From positions 1 to 64,000 of the forward strand of contig NZ_NIPW01000008.1 of the NCBI RefSeq assembly GCF_002196855.1: a DNA stretch of 64,000 nucleotides, in the 5' to 3' direction. A program made the position numbers and the translations under genes. Each line of letters begins with the position of its first letter. Positions within the stretch are counted from its first letter, which is position 1. The notes beneath the pieces are model-generated. The model made no database searches. It saw only the letters and a program-made list of their open reading frames with translations, and had not been told where the DNA came from. The DNA comes from Haematobacter genomosp. 1 (lineage in GTDB: Bacteria; Pseudomonadota; Alphaproteobacteria; Rhodobacterales; Rhodobacteraceae). Shown one piece after another: positions 1 to 9,606 of this stretch.

Positions 1-43
1 AACTAACCAAAATCAGCCTCCGCCAAACCCGGCGGCAGTTCAG
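1..43 (+). mobile_element. 3' terminus of an IS3-family element (window edge)
   Basis: These bases are identical to 58642-58684, where they directly follow the last codon of an IS3-family transposase. Base 1 here is the second base of that transposase's TAA stop. Read on the other strand, the outer end begins with TGAACTGCCGCC, a TGA-type end like those of IS3-family inverted repeats. The rest of the element lies outside the window, so only the terminal repeat is visible. Confidence 0.8.
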
Positions 44-260
44 ACTGCTACGCTGCCATAGGGCGACCGTTGTCTGGCCCGCGCCGATCGCCGCGACAGC
101 GGCGATGGCGGTCTTCGGCCCGACCGGCATCGTTGAGAACTCCTCGATCTTATCCAGACGGCGTTCGGGCCTTATGTCCCAGCCGCACTGATCCGCCCGC
201 CGACGAGCGATACCATGGTCGTTGACCCCATGCTCGCCGCGCGGAATCATGAACGCTTAA

Positions 261-416
261 CTGGCTGCTGACAAAGCATTCCGCCGTTATGCTGGCGCGG
301 AGAGCTTCTCCACATTCTTGGATGGCCGCCCCGGAAACAGCAAGCTTTGGCGCGTGACCGGACTTTCTGGCTTTCAAAGCAAGATTAGGTAGGTGCCCAA
401 CTTATTCAGCAGCCTG
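261..416. repeat. Possible diverged member of the 150-bp MITE family
   Basis: The left edge reads CTGGCTGCTGACAAAG and the right edge TTATTCAGCAGCCTG, close to the terminal inverted repeats of the elements at 9607, 12943 and 29756. The 156-bp spacing is also typical. The interior does not visibly match the better copies and the flanks (ttaa left, cttg right) are not a clean target duplication, so this is a weak call. Confidence 0.35.
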
Positions 417-935
417 CTTGGTCGTGTGGGCAAATGGATTCCGGTTATCGACGCTCTGTGATCCAAGGTCATCTCGACGTGGGAGAGAGCTTGCCGCGCA
501 ACCTGATTGCGCCGGACAAACTCCAGATGGTCGACAGCACCGTGATCCGCGCCCCTCATCATGGGGGGCGCAAAAGGGGAGCTCCGAAAGAGGCTCCTGG
601 CCGTTCGAGCGGTCGGTTCACGAACAAGACCCACCTCCGCGTCAACGGTGCAGGCCTACCGAAGAGAACCGAGATAACGCCGGGGCAGGATCCCGACTAC
701 ACCCGCTATGATATGGTGATGGCAGACAACCTGCCGCAGCCAGCCGTTCTGGTCGCGGACAGGGCTATGACGTCGCCGACAGGGTTATGACTCTGATGAA
801 TTCGGGACGATATCGAAAGCCGCAACGCTCTGCCGATGATACCCATGCGCAAGAACCGCAAGGTGCGCGACCATCCACACTTTGCGCAACAGGGTCGAGC
901 GGTGCTTCAACAAGCTCAAGAATAGCTGTCTCGCC
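417..935 (+). pseudogene. Decayed IS5-family transposase
   Basis: Translated pieces in several frames match the IS5-family transposase copy at 59171-59945. Shared stretches include LQMVDSTVIRA (about 524-556), KTHLRVNGAGLP (about 628-663), RTEITPGQD (about 668-695) and RCFNKLKNS (about 899-925). No single frame carries them: frameshifts separate the segments and the 5' part, including the start codon, is missing. The order along the DNA is the same as in the 59-kb copy, so this is a collinear dead relic. It lies immediately right of a MITE-like inverted repeat ending at 416. Confidence 0.8.
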
Positions 936-1422
936 ACGGAGGCTCGGGTAGAGATGTCCCAGGCGAGCATCGGCGGTGGGCCGTGAAGGCAGGTGCTGGC
1001 GAAGACGCCCGGGGGCAACGGTGAACGCTGCCGCCCGGCGTTACCGAATGAAACCGAAGTCTCCGCGCGATTATTCCCGGGCCACGCAGGGGAGCCGGTC
1101 CTGCCCACCCGCGACCGTGCCGTAGGTGTTGCAGCGACCCAGGCGTGCCGCGGGCGCAGCTGACAAGATGTTCGCAGCCGTGATGCCGTCTGGTGGTCTT
1201 GGCGCAACCGGCTCAGTATCGGCGACAGCCTTGGCGCTGCTGCATGTGCCGTGACGACCGTTCCCGCCGACGTTCGCACGCTCTGACCAGCGATTCCAAT
1301 CCGCCGTGCGGCCCCCGATATAGTCTTTCATGGTCCTGCTGGCATGGTCCTGCCGGGGCTGGATCAAAGTTCCCGGAAGCCGCCTGAAGGCGGGAGTGGT
1401 CAACCGGAAACTGGCCGGGTCT
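936..1422. other. Intergenic, no gene recognised
   Basis: About 490 bases between the IS5 relic and the 3' end of the CoA-transferase gene. Short open frames run on both strands, but none has a ribosome binding site plus a recognisable family signature. It may be eroded DNA from past insertions. Confidence 0.5.
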
Positions 1423-2616
1423 TCACCGCTTCGCGATTGCCGGAGTTTGAACCCTGTCGGCGATGATCGACCGTCCCAATTCCTTGAGGATCTCGGCGTT
1501 GTGCTGGCCGAGAGCCGGAGCCGCTCTGACCACGGGCGCGACGGAGCCGAGGAACCGGACCGGCTGGGTGACAACGGGGATGCTTCCCACCGTGACATGC
1601 TCAGCGGTGGTCACCAGCCCCCGCGCTTTCGCATGGTCGCTCGCAACGACCTGATCGATCGACAGTATCGGGGATGCCGGAACGGTTGCCGCCTCCAGAA
1701 TCGCGACGGCGCTTTCGACGGACCGTTCACGGGTCCAGCTTTCGATGATGGCCTTGAGTTCTGCCTCGTTCGCCTTTCTTGCGCCGTCTGTCGCGAAACG
1801 GCTGTCTTGAGCAAGACCCGGCTGCCCGATCGTCGCAGCAAGCCGGCCGAAGAGATTGTCGTTGGCGACTGCGATGATAAGGTGTCCATCCTCCGCGGCG
1901 AAGGTGTCGAGCGGAGCGCTGATCGGATGGGCATTGCCGATCCGGCCCGGCACCGTCCCGGCAAAGAGATATTGCGACAGGGCAGTGATCATCAGCGAGA
2001 ACATGGAATCCATCATCGCGATGTCGAGGTGCTGTCCACGGCCATCGCGGTCGCGCCCGTGCAGGGCTGCGAGGATGGACCACACGGCCTGCAAGCCCGC
2101 GACCAGATCCCCAAGCGACTCGCCGACACGCGTTGGCTCGGCCCCTGCGGAGCCATTGACGCTCATCATGCCGCTCATAGCCTGGGCGATAATGTCGTAA
2201 GCGGCACGGTGCGCCAGCGGGCCTTCCTGGCCGAAACCGGAAATGCTCGCATAGACCAGACGCGGATTGAGGCCGCTCAGCGTCTCGTAGTCGATCCCCA
2301 GCCGCCGGGTTACGCCGGGGCGGAAGTTTTCGACCACGATGTCGCTGTTCCGCGCAAGTTCATGGGCGACGCGTCGATCATCCTCGCTCTTGAGGTCGAG
2401 GGTCAGGGACCGCTTGTTGCGGTTGATGAGCATGAAATAGGCGCTCTCCCCACCCACTTTCGGGGCGAAGTGGCGGGCATCATCCCCCTCCGGCCCTTCG
2501 ACCTTGATCACGTCGGCTCCGGCATCGGCAAGGATCGCCGTGCAGAAAGGACCGGCCAGCATGCGCGAGAAATCGAGGATGCGGACGCCGGACAGGGGCA
2601 GCGGTAACTTATTCAT
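1423..2616 (-). CDS. CaiB/BaiF-family (class III) CoA-transferase
   Basis: A 397-residue protein of the family that moves CoA between acyl-CoA donors and carboxylic acids, without a ping-pong anhydride step. The N-terminus LSGVRILDFSRMLAGPFC and the DIVVENFRPG segment near residue 92 are typical. Asp170 in GESLGDLVAG aligns with the catalytic Asp of formyl-CoA transferase. I start at the ATG at 2616 because an AGGA lies about 10 bases upstream and homology begins there; the frame stays open to 2661. It is transcribed in the same direction as the LysR gene, which lies 163 bases upstream, and faces away from an acyl-CoA dehydrogenase, so activation plus oxidation of an unidentified carboxylic acid is a reasonable inference. 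Confidence 0.88.
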   Translation of the reverse strand: MNKLPLPLSGVRILDFSRMLAGPFCTAILADAGADVIKVEGPEGDDARHFAPKVGGESAYFMLINRNKRSLTLDLKSEDDRRVAHELARNSDIVVENFRPGVTRRLGIDYETLSGLNPRLVYASISGFGQEGPLAHRAAYDIIAQAMSGMMSVNGSAGAEPTRVGESLGDLVAGLQAVWSILAALHGRDRDGRGQHLDIAMMDSMFSLMITALSQYLFAGTVPGRIGNAHPISAPLDTFAAEDGHLIIAVANDNLFGRLAATIGQPGLAQDSRFATDGARKANEAELKAIIESWTRERSVESAVAILEAATVPASPILSIDQVVASDHAKARGLVTTAEHVTVGSIPVVTQPVRFLGSVAPVVRAAPALGQHNAEILKELGRSIIADRVQTPAIAKR

Positions 2617-2779
2617 TGGCTCGATCCTGATCAGGGTCGGAAACAGGTCCGCCGCTGACACGCGTTCACGATTCAGCTCCTTCCACGGCGGACGGAACCG
2701 GTGAGTATCGACCGGCAGGGATAAAAGGAGTGCATGCCCCGCGAAACTATTGAATTTTCATAGGCTGCATAAGGGTGGA

Positions 2780-3700
2780 CTATACCGAAACGATGGTACC
2801 GTCCTCGGAGACGAACATTTCGAAATAGCGTTGCGCGACAGTGTGGAAGGCCTTTGCCGCTGGCGTCGCCGGCATGCGGGGTGAGGTTCCTATGATCAGG
2901 CGCTGGGGAGGCAGCTTTTCCTCAATCGGCCTGCAGACCAGCGGCTGGCCATCGTAGGAGTGGTCGCCATAGGGGCGCGTGACGAGAATGCTGACGCCGA
3001 GCCCGTTTGCCACCATGCCGCGCAGGGTCTCGAAAGACACGCAGCGCAGCAGGTTCTCGGGCATCGTGTCGGCGACGCGGAAGAGCGACAGGAAATAATC
3101 GCGGCTGTGCGGCAGGTCGATCAGCACGAAGGGCTCACGAGCGAGATCCTTCAGCGATACCGTTTCCGCCTGCGCCAGCTTGTGGCCAACAGGAAGCAGC
3201 GCATAGGGACGCAGCGAGACCAGCGGCACACGTGTCAGCTCGCCTGCGATATCGAGGTCGTAGAGAAGGGCGAGTTCGATGAGGCCATCCTCCAGATCGC
3301 GGTTGAGCCGGTCGAGATGCAATTCCCGCATCCGAACATGCACGTTGGGATGCGCTTCGGCAAAGGCCCGCAGGATCCCCGGCGCATAGACCGGCGCCAT
3401 CGTCGAGAACACGCCGATCTCCAGATCGCCGGAGAGCGTGTCGCCGCCAGCATCCTCGACGGCATGGGCATGGGCGAGCAACTGCCGGACCTCGGCCAGT
3501 TTCCGCTGGCCGAACGGGGTCAGGTCCACGCCGCGCGCATGACGCCGGACAAAGAGCTTCTGGCCGAAGGTCTCCTCAAGCTGCTTGATCGCGACCGAGA
3601 TCGCCGGCTGAGAGATGCGCAGCTTCTCGGACGCACGCGAGGTGCTGCCCGTCTCTGCCGTCGCGACGAAATAGGCGAGCTGGCTGAAGGTGAAGCGCAT
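2780..3700 (-). CDS. LysR-type transcriptional regulator
   Basis: A 306-residue protein with the LysR layout. The N-terminal winged helix-turn-helix covers about residues 1-60 (FSQLAYFVATAETGSTSRAS, then ISQPAISVAIKQLEETFG), and a periplasmic-binding-type effector domain covers about 90-300. Length is normal. The gene is divergent from the acyl-CoA dehydrogenase at 3793 and upstream of the CoA-transferase at 2616, the usual position for a local LysR activator. The 92-base divergent spacer contains a T-N11-A type palindrome (3740-3754). The effector cannot be read from the sequence. Confidence 0.93.
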   Translation of the reverse strand: MRFTFSQLAYFVATAETGSTSRASEKLRISQPAISVAIKQLEETFGQKLFVRRHARGVDLTPFGQRKLAEVRQLLAHAHAVEDAGGDTLSGDLEIGVFSTMAPVYAPGILRAFAEAHPNVHVRMRELHLDRLNRDLEDGLIELALLYDLDIAGELTRVPLVSLRPYALLPVGHKLAQAETVSLKDLAREPFVLIDLPHSRDYFLSLFRVADTMPENLLRCVSFETLRGMVANGLGVSILVTRPYGDHSYDGQPLVCRPIEEKLPPQRLIIGTSPRMPATPAAKAFHTVAQRYFEMFVSEDGTIVSV

Positions 3701-3739
3701 AATCCAGTCCTATACAGGCAATGAGAAACCAGTATTTTT

Positions 3740-3754
3740 ATTAATTACCTTAAT
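3740..3754. promoter_or_regulatory. Candidate LysR box in divergent spacer
   Basis: ATTAA-TTACC-TTAAT is a perfect 5-base inverted repeat with 5-base spacing inside an AT-rich 92-base spacer between the LysR gene and the acyl-CoA dehydrogenase. LysR regulators commonly bind T-N11-A palindromes in such spacers. Binding itself is inferred. Confidence 0.5.
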
Positions 3755-3792
3755 GAGTCAATCTCGGCATTCGTAGAGGCTTTGAGGACGAG

Positions 3793-4929
3793 ATGGACGC
3801 CTTTTGTACCGATGACGACATGGCTCTCGGCGCGATGGTCGAGCGCTTCGCACGCGAACGGCTCGCGCCGGCCGCGCAAGGGATCGACGAGCAGCAGCGC
3901 TTTGCGGGCGAGCATCTTCCCGCCCTCGCGGAAATCGGGCTGACCGGGTTGAACCTGCCCGAGCGGCACGGCGGCGCCGGGGCCTCCCCGGTGGCGCTTT
4001 ATCTGGCGGTGGAGGCTCTGGCCTCGGCCTGCGCCTCGACGACCTCGATGCTGACCGCTCACTATCTCGCGACCGATTCTATCCTGATCGGAGGCAGTGA
4101 GGAGCAGCGGGCACGTTTCCTTGTGGATGCGGCGGCCGGCACGAAGCTGGGTGCCTTCGGCCTGACCGAGCCGAAAGCCGGCTCGAACCCCACCGACATG
4201 ACGACCCGGGCCACCCGGGAGGGAAGCGCCTATCGCCTCAACGGCACGAAGCATTTCATCTCGAATGCCGGGCATGCCGATTTCATCGTGGTCTATGCGA
4301 TCACCGATCAGGCTGCGGGCGCACGCGGCATCTCCGCCTTTGTCGTCGAGCGCGGCATATCCGGGCTGTCGGTCGGTCCCGCGGAGCCGACCATGGGGCT
4401 GCGCGGCGGCCATGTCTTCGAGGTCTCGTTCGATGGCTGTCTCGTGCCGGAGGAGAACCGGCTGGGCGAGGAAGGGAGCGGTTTCCGCACGGCCATGAAG
4501 GTGCTGGACAACGGGCGTATCGAGGTCACCGCGACCTGCACCGGTATCGCCCGCGCGGCCGTGGAGGCAGCCGTTTCCTGGGCCAAGCAGCGGGAGATCG
4601 ACGGTGCGCCGATCGCCCGCTTCCAGGGCCTGCAATGGATGCTGGCCGACATGGCGGTTGACCTGGACGCGTCGCGCCTTCTCGGCCTGCGGGCCGCACA
4701 GCTGCGGGCGCAAGGCCAGCGCTTCTCGGCGGAGGCGGCCCGCGCCAAGCTGCATGCATCCGAAATGGCTGGCCGCGTGACCGACAAGGCGCTGCAGATC
4801 CATGGTGGATACGGCTATTCGCGGCACATGCCGCTGGAGCGTTATGCCCGCGACGCGCGCATCATGCGGATCTATGAGGGCTCCTCGGAAATCCAGCGGA
4901 ACATCATCGCCCGCAATCTCCTCGCGTGA
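3793..4929 (+). CDS. Acyl-CoA dehydrogenase
   Basis: A 378-residue flavoprotein dehydrogenase that would introduce an alpha-beta double bond into an acyl-CoA and pass electrons to ETF. The three family domains are visible: N-terminal helices, a middle beta domain with FGLTEPKAGSNPTDM (FAD/substrate motif) and a C-terminal helical bundle with IHGGYGYSRHMPLERYARDA. Glu362 in RIYEGSSEIQ occupies the catalytic base position of short- and medium-chain enzymes. Size is standard. It is divergent from a LysR regulator and near a CoA-transferase, which suggests catabolism of a short or branched acid. The chain-length preference is not deducible. Confidence 0.93.
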   Translation: MDAFCTDDDMALGAMVERFARERLAPAAQGIDEQQRFAGEHLPALAEIGLTGLNLPERHGGAGASPVALYLAVEALASACASTTSMLTAHYLATDSILIGGSEEQRARFLVDAAAGTKLGAFGLTEPKAGSNPTDMTTRATREGSAYRLNGTKHFISNAGHADFIVVYAITDQAAGARGISAFVVERGISGLSVGPAEPTMGLRGGHVFEVSFDGCLVPEENRLGEEGSGFRTAMKVLDNGRIEVTATCTGIARAAVEAAVSWAKQREIDGAPIARFQGLQWMLADMAVDLDASRLLGLRAAQLRAQGQRFSAEAARAKLHASEMAGRVTDKALQIHGGYGYSRHMPLERYARDARIMRIYEGSSEIQRNIIARNLLA

Positions 4930-5080
4930 GAGGAACGGGGCAGAGCAAGGGGCATTCGTCAGATGCTCTGCCCCGCGGGCACTTGGCGCGGAAGCAAGAT
5001 TTTCGGGTGAAGGCAGGCTGCGGTCTGGGAGCGGTGCAGGGGGCGGATTTCGAACTCGTCCCCGATGAGCAGCCTCCGGT

Positions 5081-5809
5081 TCAGCTCCCTCGCTGACGCC
5101 TTGATGCCGCGATCAGCAGCCCGAAGACGTCGTAGATCAGGATGGCAAGGCAGCTTGTCAGCACTCCGCCCTGCACCACGAAGGCAAGGTTGTTCGAGGT
5201 CAGCCCCGCGATGATCACTTCCCCCAGACTGCGCGCTGCGACGGTCGATCCGATGGTGGCGGTCGAAAGAGCGATGACGGTGGAGATCCGGATGCCCTCC
5301 AAGATCAGCGGCAGGGCAAGCGGGAGTTCCACCCGGCGGATTGTCTGCGCCGCAGTCATGCCGACCGCTTTGGCGGAGAGTTCCACGTCTTCGGGAATAC
5401 CGCGCAGCCCGGCCAGGGCGTTCTCGAAGATCGGGAGCAACCCGTAGAGAAACAGCGCAAGGACCGTGGGCCAGCTGCCGAACCCGAGGAGCGGCACCGA
5501 CAGCGCCAAAACCGCGACCGGCGGAAAGGTCTGGCCAAGATTTGCGAGGGTGCGCGACAGCGGCAGGAATTCCGCCCCCGAAGGCCGTGAGACCAGAACC
5601 GCCAGCACCACACCGATAATGGCGGAGGGGACAATCGCCATGCCCACCATGAGCAGATGCCATCCCGTCAGGCTGGACAAGGTCGCACGGTCGTAGATGA
5701 CCGGCGCGCCGGTCGGGGCGAGCGGGCGCAACACCGGCTCCAACAGGGTTGGGGCCAGAAGGAGAACGGCAACGATCCCGAGCGGCAGAAGCCAGCGCAG
5801 CGCTGTCAT
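5081..5809 (-). CDS. yehW: YehW-like osmoprotectant ABC permease
   Basis: A 242-residue integral membrane protein with about six hydrophobic helices and the binding-protein-dependent permease EAA-type loop (residues around ELSAKAVGMTAAQTIRRVEL, then PLALPLILEGIR). This loop contacts the ATPase. Length and position as the last gene after binding protein, long permease and ATPase match the E. coli yehZYXW (osmVWXY-type) operon for glycine betaine/choline-like solutes. The ATG at 5809 overlaps the upstream ATPase stop as ATGA. Longer open frames upstream are shadows of the ATPase gene. Substrate is inferred from operon architecture only. Confidence 0.88.
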   Translation of the reverse strand: MTALRWLLPLGIVAVLLLAPTLLEPVLRPLAPTGAPVIYDRATLSSLTGWHLLMVGMAIVPSAIIGVVLAVLVSRPSGAEFLPLSRTLANLGQTFPPVAVLALSVPLLGFGSWPTVLALFLYGLLPIFENALAGLRGIPEDVELSAKAVGMTAAQTIRRVELPLALPLILEGIRISTVIALSTATIGSTVAARSLGEVIIAGLTSNNLAFVVQGGVLTSCLAILIYDVFGLLIAASRRQRGS

Positions 5810-6753
5810 CCCGGGGCCTGTCTGCCGGCCGCCAGAATATCGGCCCGCTCGATGATGCCAAGGCGCCGACCCTCCGCGCTCACCACCATGAGACGGTCGC
5901 GTCCGGTCCAGATCATTTCCGAGAGCGCATCGGAAAGCGAGGCGGTATCGAGGACCGGATTTCCCTCCACCGCTTCCCCGGCGGGCCGGACATGCGGCCC
6001 GACGGGGCTGAGCGCCAGCATTTGCAGGGCGCGGCCCTCGTCGCCGACAAGCTCGGCCACGAAGGGCGTGGCGGGATTGCGGACGATTTCTCCCGGCGGG
6101 GCGCATTGCTCGAAACGGCCATTGTGCATCACCGCGATGGAGTCTCCCAGACGAAGAGCCTCGTTCATGTCATGCGTCACGAGGACGATCGTGGTGCCCA
6201 GCCTGCGCTGAATCTCCGCAAGATCGCGCTGTGCCTGACGGCGGATCACCGGATCGAGCGCGCCGAAAGGCTCGTCCATGAGCAGCACATGCGGACGCGC
6301 GGCAAGCGCCCGCGCCACGCCGATCCGCTGAGCCTGCCCGCCCGAAAGCTGGTGCGGATAGCGGGGGCCGATCTCCCGTGGGTCGAGTTGCAGCAGCTCC
6401 AGCAGCTCCGCGACCCGCGCGGTGATCCTGGCCTCCGGCCAGCCGAGCAGCGCGGGGACAGTGGCGATATTGCGCGCCGCGGTCCAATGCGGGAACAGGC
6501 CGTTGCCCTGAATGACGTAGCCGATGCTCCGCCGCAGCTCCACGGCCGGCAGATCCTGCACATCCGTGCCGTTGATCCGAACGGTGCCCGACGTAGGTTC
6601 GATCAGCCGGTTGATCATCCGCAACAGCGTCGTCTTGCCCGAGCCGGAGGTTCCGACAATCGCCGTGATCGTGTCGGAGGCAAAGCTGGCGGTTACCTCG
6701 GTCACCACGTTGTGGCCGTCATAGGCCTTGGTGAGGGCGTCGATCACGATCAT
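5806..6753 (-). CDS. yehX: YehX-like osmoprotectant ABC ATPase
   Basis: A 315-residue ATP-binding subunit. Walker A is GTSGSGKTT near residue 34, the Q-loop lies in YVIQGNGLFPHW, the signature is [10 protein letters not shown], and Walker B is VLLMDEPFGALD, followed by the switch His in LVTHDM. The last 70 or so residues beyond the ATPase fold resemble a single CBS-like regulatory segment, as in ProV/OpuCA-type subunits. The ATG at 6753 overlaps the preceding permease stop (ATGA), so translation is probably coupled. An upstream extension to 7758 in this frame runs antisense through no recognisable domain and was not used. Confidence 0.92.
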   Translation of the reverse strand: MIVIDALTKAYDGHNVVTEVTASFASDTITAIVGTSGSGKTTLLRMINRLIEPTSGTVRINGTDVQDLPAVELRRSIGYVIQGNGLFPHWTAARNIATVPALLGWPEARITARVAELLELLQLDPREIGPRYPHQLSGGQAQRIGVARALAARPHVLLMDEPFGALDPVIRRQAQRDLAEIQRRLGTTIVLVTHDMNEALRLGDSIAVMHNGRFEQCAPPGEIVRNPATPFVAELVGDEGRALQMLALSPVGPHVRPAGEAVEGNPVLDTASLSDALSEMIWTGRDRLMVVSAEGRRLGIIERADILAAGRQAPG

Positions 6754-7895
6754 CGGGACTGCACCCGGAAAAAGGCGATCATCAGATCCATGATTGCGGA
6801 TGTCAGAAAGGCCAGCGCCACCGTGGGCAGCACGCCCAAAAGGATCAGGTCCGTCGCCGTCTGGCCGATGCCCTGAAATATGAAAGTCCCGAAACCTCCC
6901 GAACCGATCAGCGCGCCGACCGTTGCGAGGCCGATGTTCTGAACCAGCACGATCCGCGCCCCGGCCAGGATCACTGGCAATGCCAGGGGTATGTCCACAA
7001 GGCGGCGGCGTTCGGCCCGGGTCATGCCCATGCCCGTCGCGGCTTCCGTGACAGCGCGGGGAACCCCGTCCAGACCAGCGACGGTGTTGGCGACGATGGG
7101 CAGCAGCGCATACAGAAACAGCGCGATCAGCGCGGGTGCCATCCCGATCCCCCGGATCCCCAATCCGGCAGCACCGGGCAGGTTTGCCGCGATCCAGGCC
7201 AAAGGCAGGATGAGCATTCCAAAGAGCGCGATGGAGGGGATGGTCTGGATCATCGTCAAGAGGTTCATCACGGCGTCCCGAAGGGCGGGCCGCCGCTGGA
7301 TGAGCATGCCCGTCGGCACGCCCGCGACAAGCGCGGCAGCGAAAGAGCCGAACGCCAGCGTCAGGTGATCGATGAGTGCCCTGTGGAACGCGCTCGCCCT
7401 GCCACGATATTCCGCTGCAATCGACAGATCGGCAAGCACTCCCGAGCGCAGCAGAACTGCAATCGCGGCAACGGTGCCGATCAGCAGCAGCGCCTTTGTC
7501 CCATTGGTTATACGCGCGCGCGAGACGGTTTCGACCATCAGCAGGACCAGTGCGCCGAACGCCAGCCAGAAGCCCAGCCCGGGTGAGGCGCGCGCGGCGG
7601 GTGGCGCCTGGCTCAACAGACCAGAGGCGGCATGGCCCAGCAGAACGAAGAGCCCGGCCAGCGCAAGAGCCAGTAGCAGGCCCCGAAGCCAGGGCCGCCG
7701 CTCCACCAGCAATATGACCGCCAGCAGCAGCGTCATCGCCGCGATCCCACCGGCCCATAGCGGCCCGAACAGCTCAACCAAAGTTTGCCCTTCCTGCGCG
7801 GCGATCCGATTGGCGCGGAAGCTGAGCACGGGCAGAGCCAGCGCCGCCAGCAGCGGCACGGCCAGCACGACAGTCAGCCGGTCCATCCGCGACAT
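6750..7895 (-). CDS. yehY: YehY-like osmoprotectant ABC permease (long form)
   Basis: A 381-residue permease. It has an extra hydrophobic N-terminal half (about residues 5-140, several helices) before the conserved permease domain, whose EAA-type loop contains AVTEAATGMGMTRAE. The extended N-terminus and size near 385 residues are what distinguishes YehY from YehW. The start codon overlaps the stop of the binding-protein gene by one base (TGATG). With YehW it would form the heterodimeric channel of the importer. Confidence 0.9.
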   Translation of the reverse strand: MSRMDRLTVVLAVPLLAALALPVLSFRANRIAAQEGQTLVELFGPLWAGGIAAMTLLLAVILLVERRPWLRGLLLALALAGLFVLLGHAASGLLSQAPPAARASPGLGFWLAFGALVLLMVETVSRARITNGTKALLLIGTVAAIAVLLRSGVLADLSIAAEYRGRASAFHRALIDHLTLAFGSFAAALVAGVPTGMLIQRRPALRDAVMNLLTMIQTIPSIALFGMLILPLAWIAANLPGAAGLGIRGIGMAPALIALFLYALLPIVANTVAGLDGVPRAVTEAATGMGMTRAERRRLVDIPLALPVILAGARIVLVQNIGLATVGALIGSGGFGTFIFQGIGQTATDLILLGVLPTVALAFLTSAIMDLMIAFFRVQSR

Positions 7896-8800
7896 CAGTC
7901 GAGTAGTCCGGCATCCGTCAGATAGGTGCGCGCGACATCGGCGGCTGGGATGCCCTCGACCTGCACCTGCCCGTTCAGGTGCTGCAGCGTCTTCAGATCC
8001 AGCCCGGCAAACGCCGGTTTCAGGAGGTCGGCGATCTGCGGATATTCGGCAAGGACGCTGGCCCGTATATTGGGTGACGGCTGATAGACCGGCTGAACAT
8101 TCTTGTCATCCTCAAGCACCGTAAGGCCCGAAAAGGCGATGGCGCCATCGGTGCCATAGACCATCGCGGCATTGGCACCGCTGGTCTGGTTGGCTGCCGC
8201 CTGAATGGTGGCCGCCGTATCGCCGCCCGAGAGAACGATCAGCTGATCCTGCCCAAGCCTGAAGCCATAGCTGGTCTGAAATGCGGGCAGTGCCGGGGCC
8301 GAGTTGACGAATTCAGCCGAAGCGGCAAGCTTGACCGCACCGCCCCCCGATACCCATGAACCGAAGTCGGATAGAGTGGCGATGCCTGCTGGCTCTGCCA
8401 CATCGGTGCGCAGCGCAACGCCCCAGGTGTTGTTGGCGGGTGCGGGCGTCAACCAGACGATGTCATTGGCTTCCAGGTCCAGCTTCCGCACCGTTTCATA
8501 GGCAGCGGCGGCATCCTGCCAGATCGGTTTGTCGGCGAGGTTGAAGAAGAACGCGCCGTTCCCGGTATATTCGGGATAGATATCGATCTCTCCGGCGATG
8601 ATCGCCTCACGCACAATGGGCGTCGCGCCGAGCTGGATGCGGTCTTGCGTAGGGATGCCGGCATGATCCAGCACCTGTAGAATGATCTGCCCCAGCACAC
8701 CTCCTTCGGTGTCGATCTTGGATGACACCACAACCTGAGCATTTGCGGCCCCAAGGCAGCCGATCACAGCCGCGACCGAAAACAATGCGAGTTTCGACAT
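7895..8800 (-). CDS. yehZ: YehZ/OsmF-like glycine-betaine-type binding protein
   Basis: A 301-residue periplasmic binding protein starting at the ATG at 8800, preceded by AAGGGA at good spacing; the ATG at 8815 lies upstream of that site and is not preferred. Residues 1-21 form a Sec signal peptide ending near GAANAQ. The mature protein has the OpuAC/OsmF pattern: VVVSSKIDTEGGVLGQII, then GEIDIYPEYTGNGAFFF and NNTWGVALR. First gene of a four-gene operon with 1-base or 4-base overlaps. Which compatible solute is bound is not shown. Confidence 0.9.
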   Translation of the reverse strand: MSKLALFSVAAVIGCLGAANAQVVVSSKIDTEGGVLGQIILQVLDHAGIPTQDRIQLGATPIVREAIIAGEIDIYPEYTGNGAFFFNLADKPIWQDAAAAYETVRKLDLEANDIVWLTPAPANNTWGVALRTDVAEPAGIATLSDFGSWVSGGGAVKLAASAEFVNSAPALPAFQTSYGFRLGQDQLIVLSGGDTAATIQAAANQTSGANAAMVYGTDGAIAFSGLTVLEDDKNVQPVYQPSPNIRASVLAEYPQIADLLKPAFAGLDLKTLQHLNGQVQVEGIPAADVARTYLTDAGLLD

Positions 8801-9606
8801 GTCGGTTCCCTTCATGACGGATCGGCGCCCCCGTGACGCCTCTTTCTAGGAACGGCGGAATTGGCGGTTCGGTTCAGCGCCGCAGGACTTTGCCCCCGGA
8901 ACGTATCCGCATGGCACCACAGGTCTTGCCTCGGGCGCAAGGCCCGTAGTGCCAGTCCGGCTGCAACTGGCCCGTTGCCATGCCGACACAACGGGCCGCC
9001 ATGCCGAACCCCGGTGCCTTGGTGACCGAGTGGGAGCAAGGGTTCGCAAGTAGGGTCGGCCGCTGCCCGAACCGCATGTGACTGCCCGCGTGGCGAAACC
9101 GTTACTTCGGGAACCCGTCGCAAGCGCACTGGGACGGGTATGCTATGCCCATGGTGGAGGGCCTGTCCGGCCATGTGCCAGACTTTCAGCCCTTGGATCT
9201 GATGACGCTGCTTTACGGGTGCCGCTCCTTATTGGCGTGGTGAAGTGCGGGTATCTCGCCGCCTCCATTGATCGCGCCGATCCTCCTTGTCGCACTGTCC
9301 CTGATGGGAACAGGCCCGCCGATGCGGGTGCTGCTGGCCGACGGCCTGGTGTGCAATCTTCGGGAGGACCTTCTCTCGCCAGTCAGCCGCACTCTCCCCC
9401 CGGCTCCGCGCCATCGACATCGGTCCGGGCAGCGCCGCGGCTTACCTCACCGGGCGGCGGAGCGATGGCGCAATTGCCGCCGCACCCGTTGCCGATGCGC
9501 CGATCAGCAGGCTCCTTCCGGTCGGGACAAAGGGCCGGGCTGGCGGAATGCTCTCCCCGACCAGCGCCCTGCCGAAACCGGGTGAGGTGCCATGCCGCTC
9601 CCCTGG
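8801..9606. other. Gene-free gap, possibly eroded coding DNA
   Basis: About 800 bases with high GC. The stretch from about 9370 to 9600 stays open in one plus frame and has coding-like composition (for example RLRAIDIGPGSAAAYLTG), but it lacks a start site and a family I recognise, and it runs into a MITE at 9607. Upstream of 8801 must lie the promoter of the yehZYXW operon; I see no clear -35/-10 pair. Confidence 0.45.

Noticed and set aside
1330-2607. 425-codon plus-strand open frame
   Set aside because: It lies antisense to the CoA-transferase gene, whose protein has full-length family motifs; the plus frame has none.
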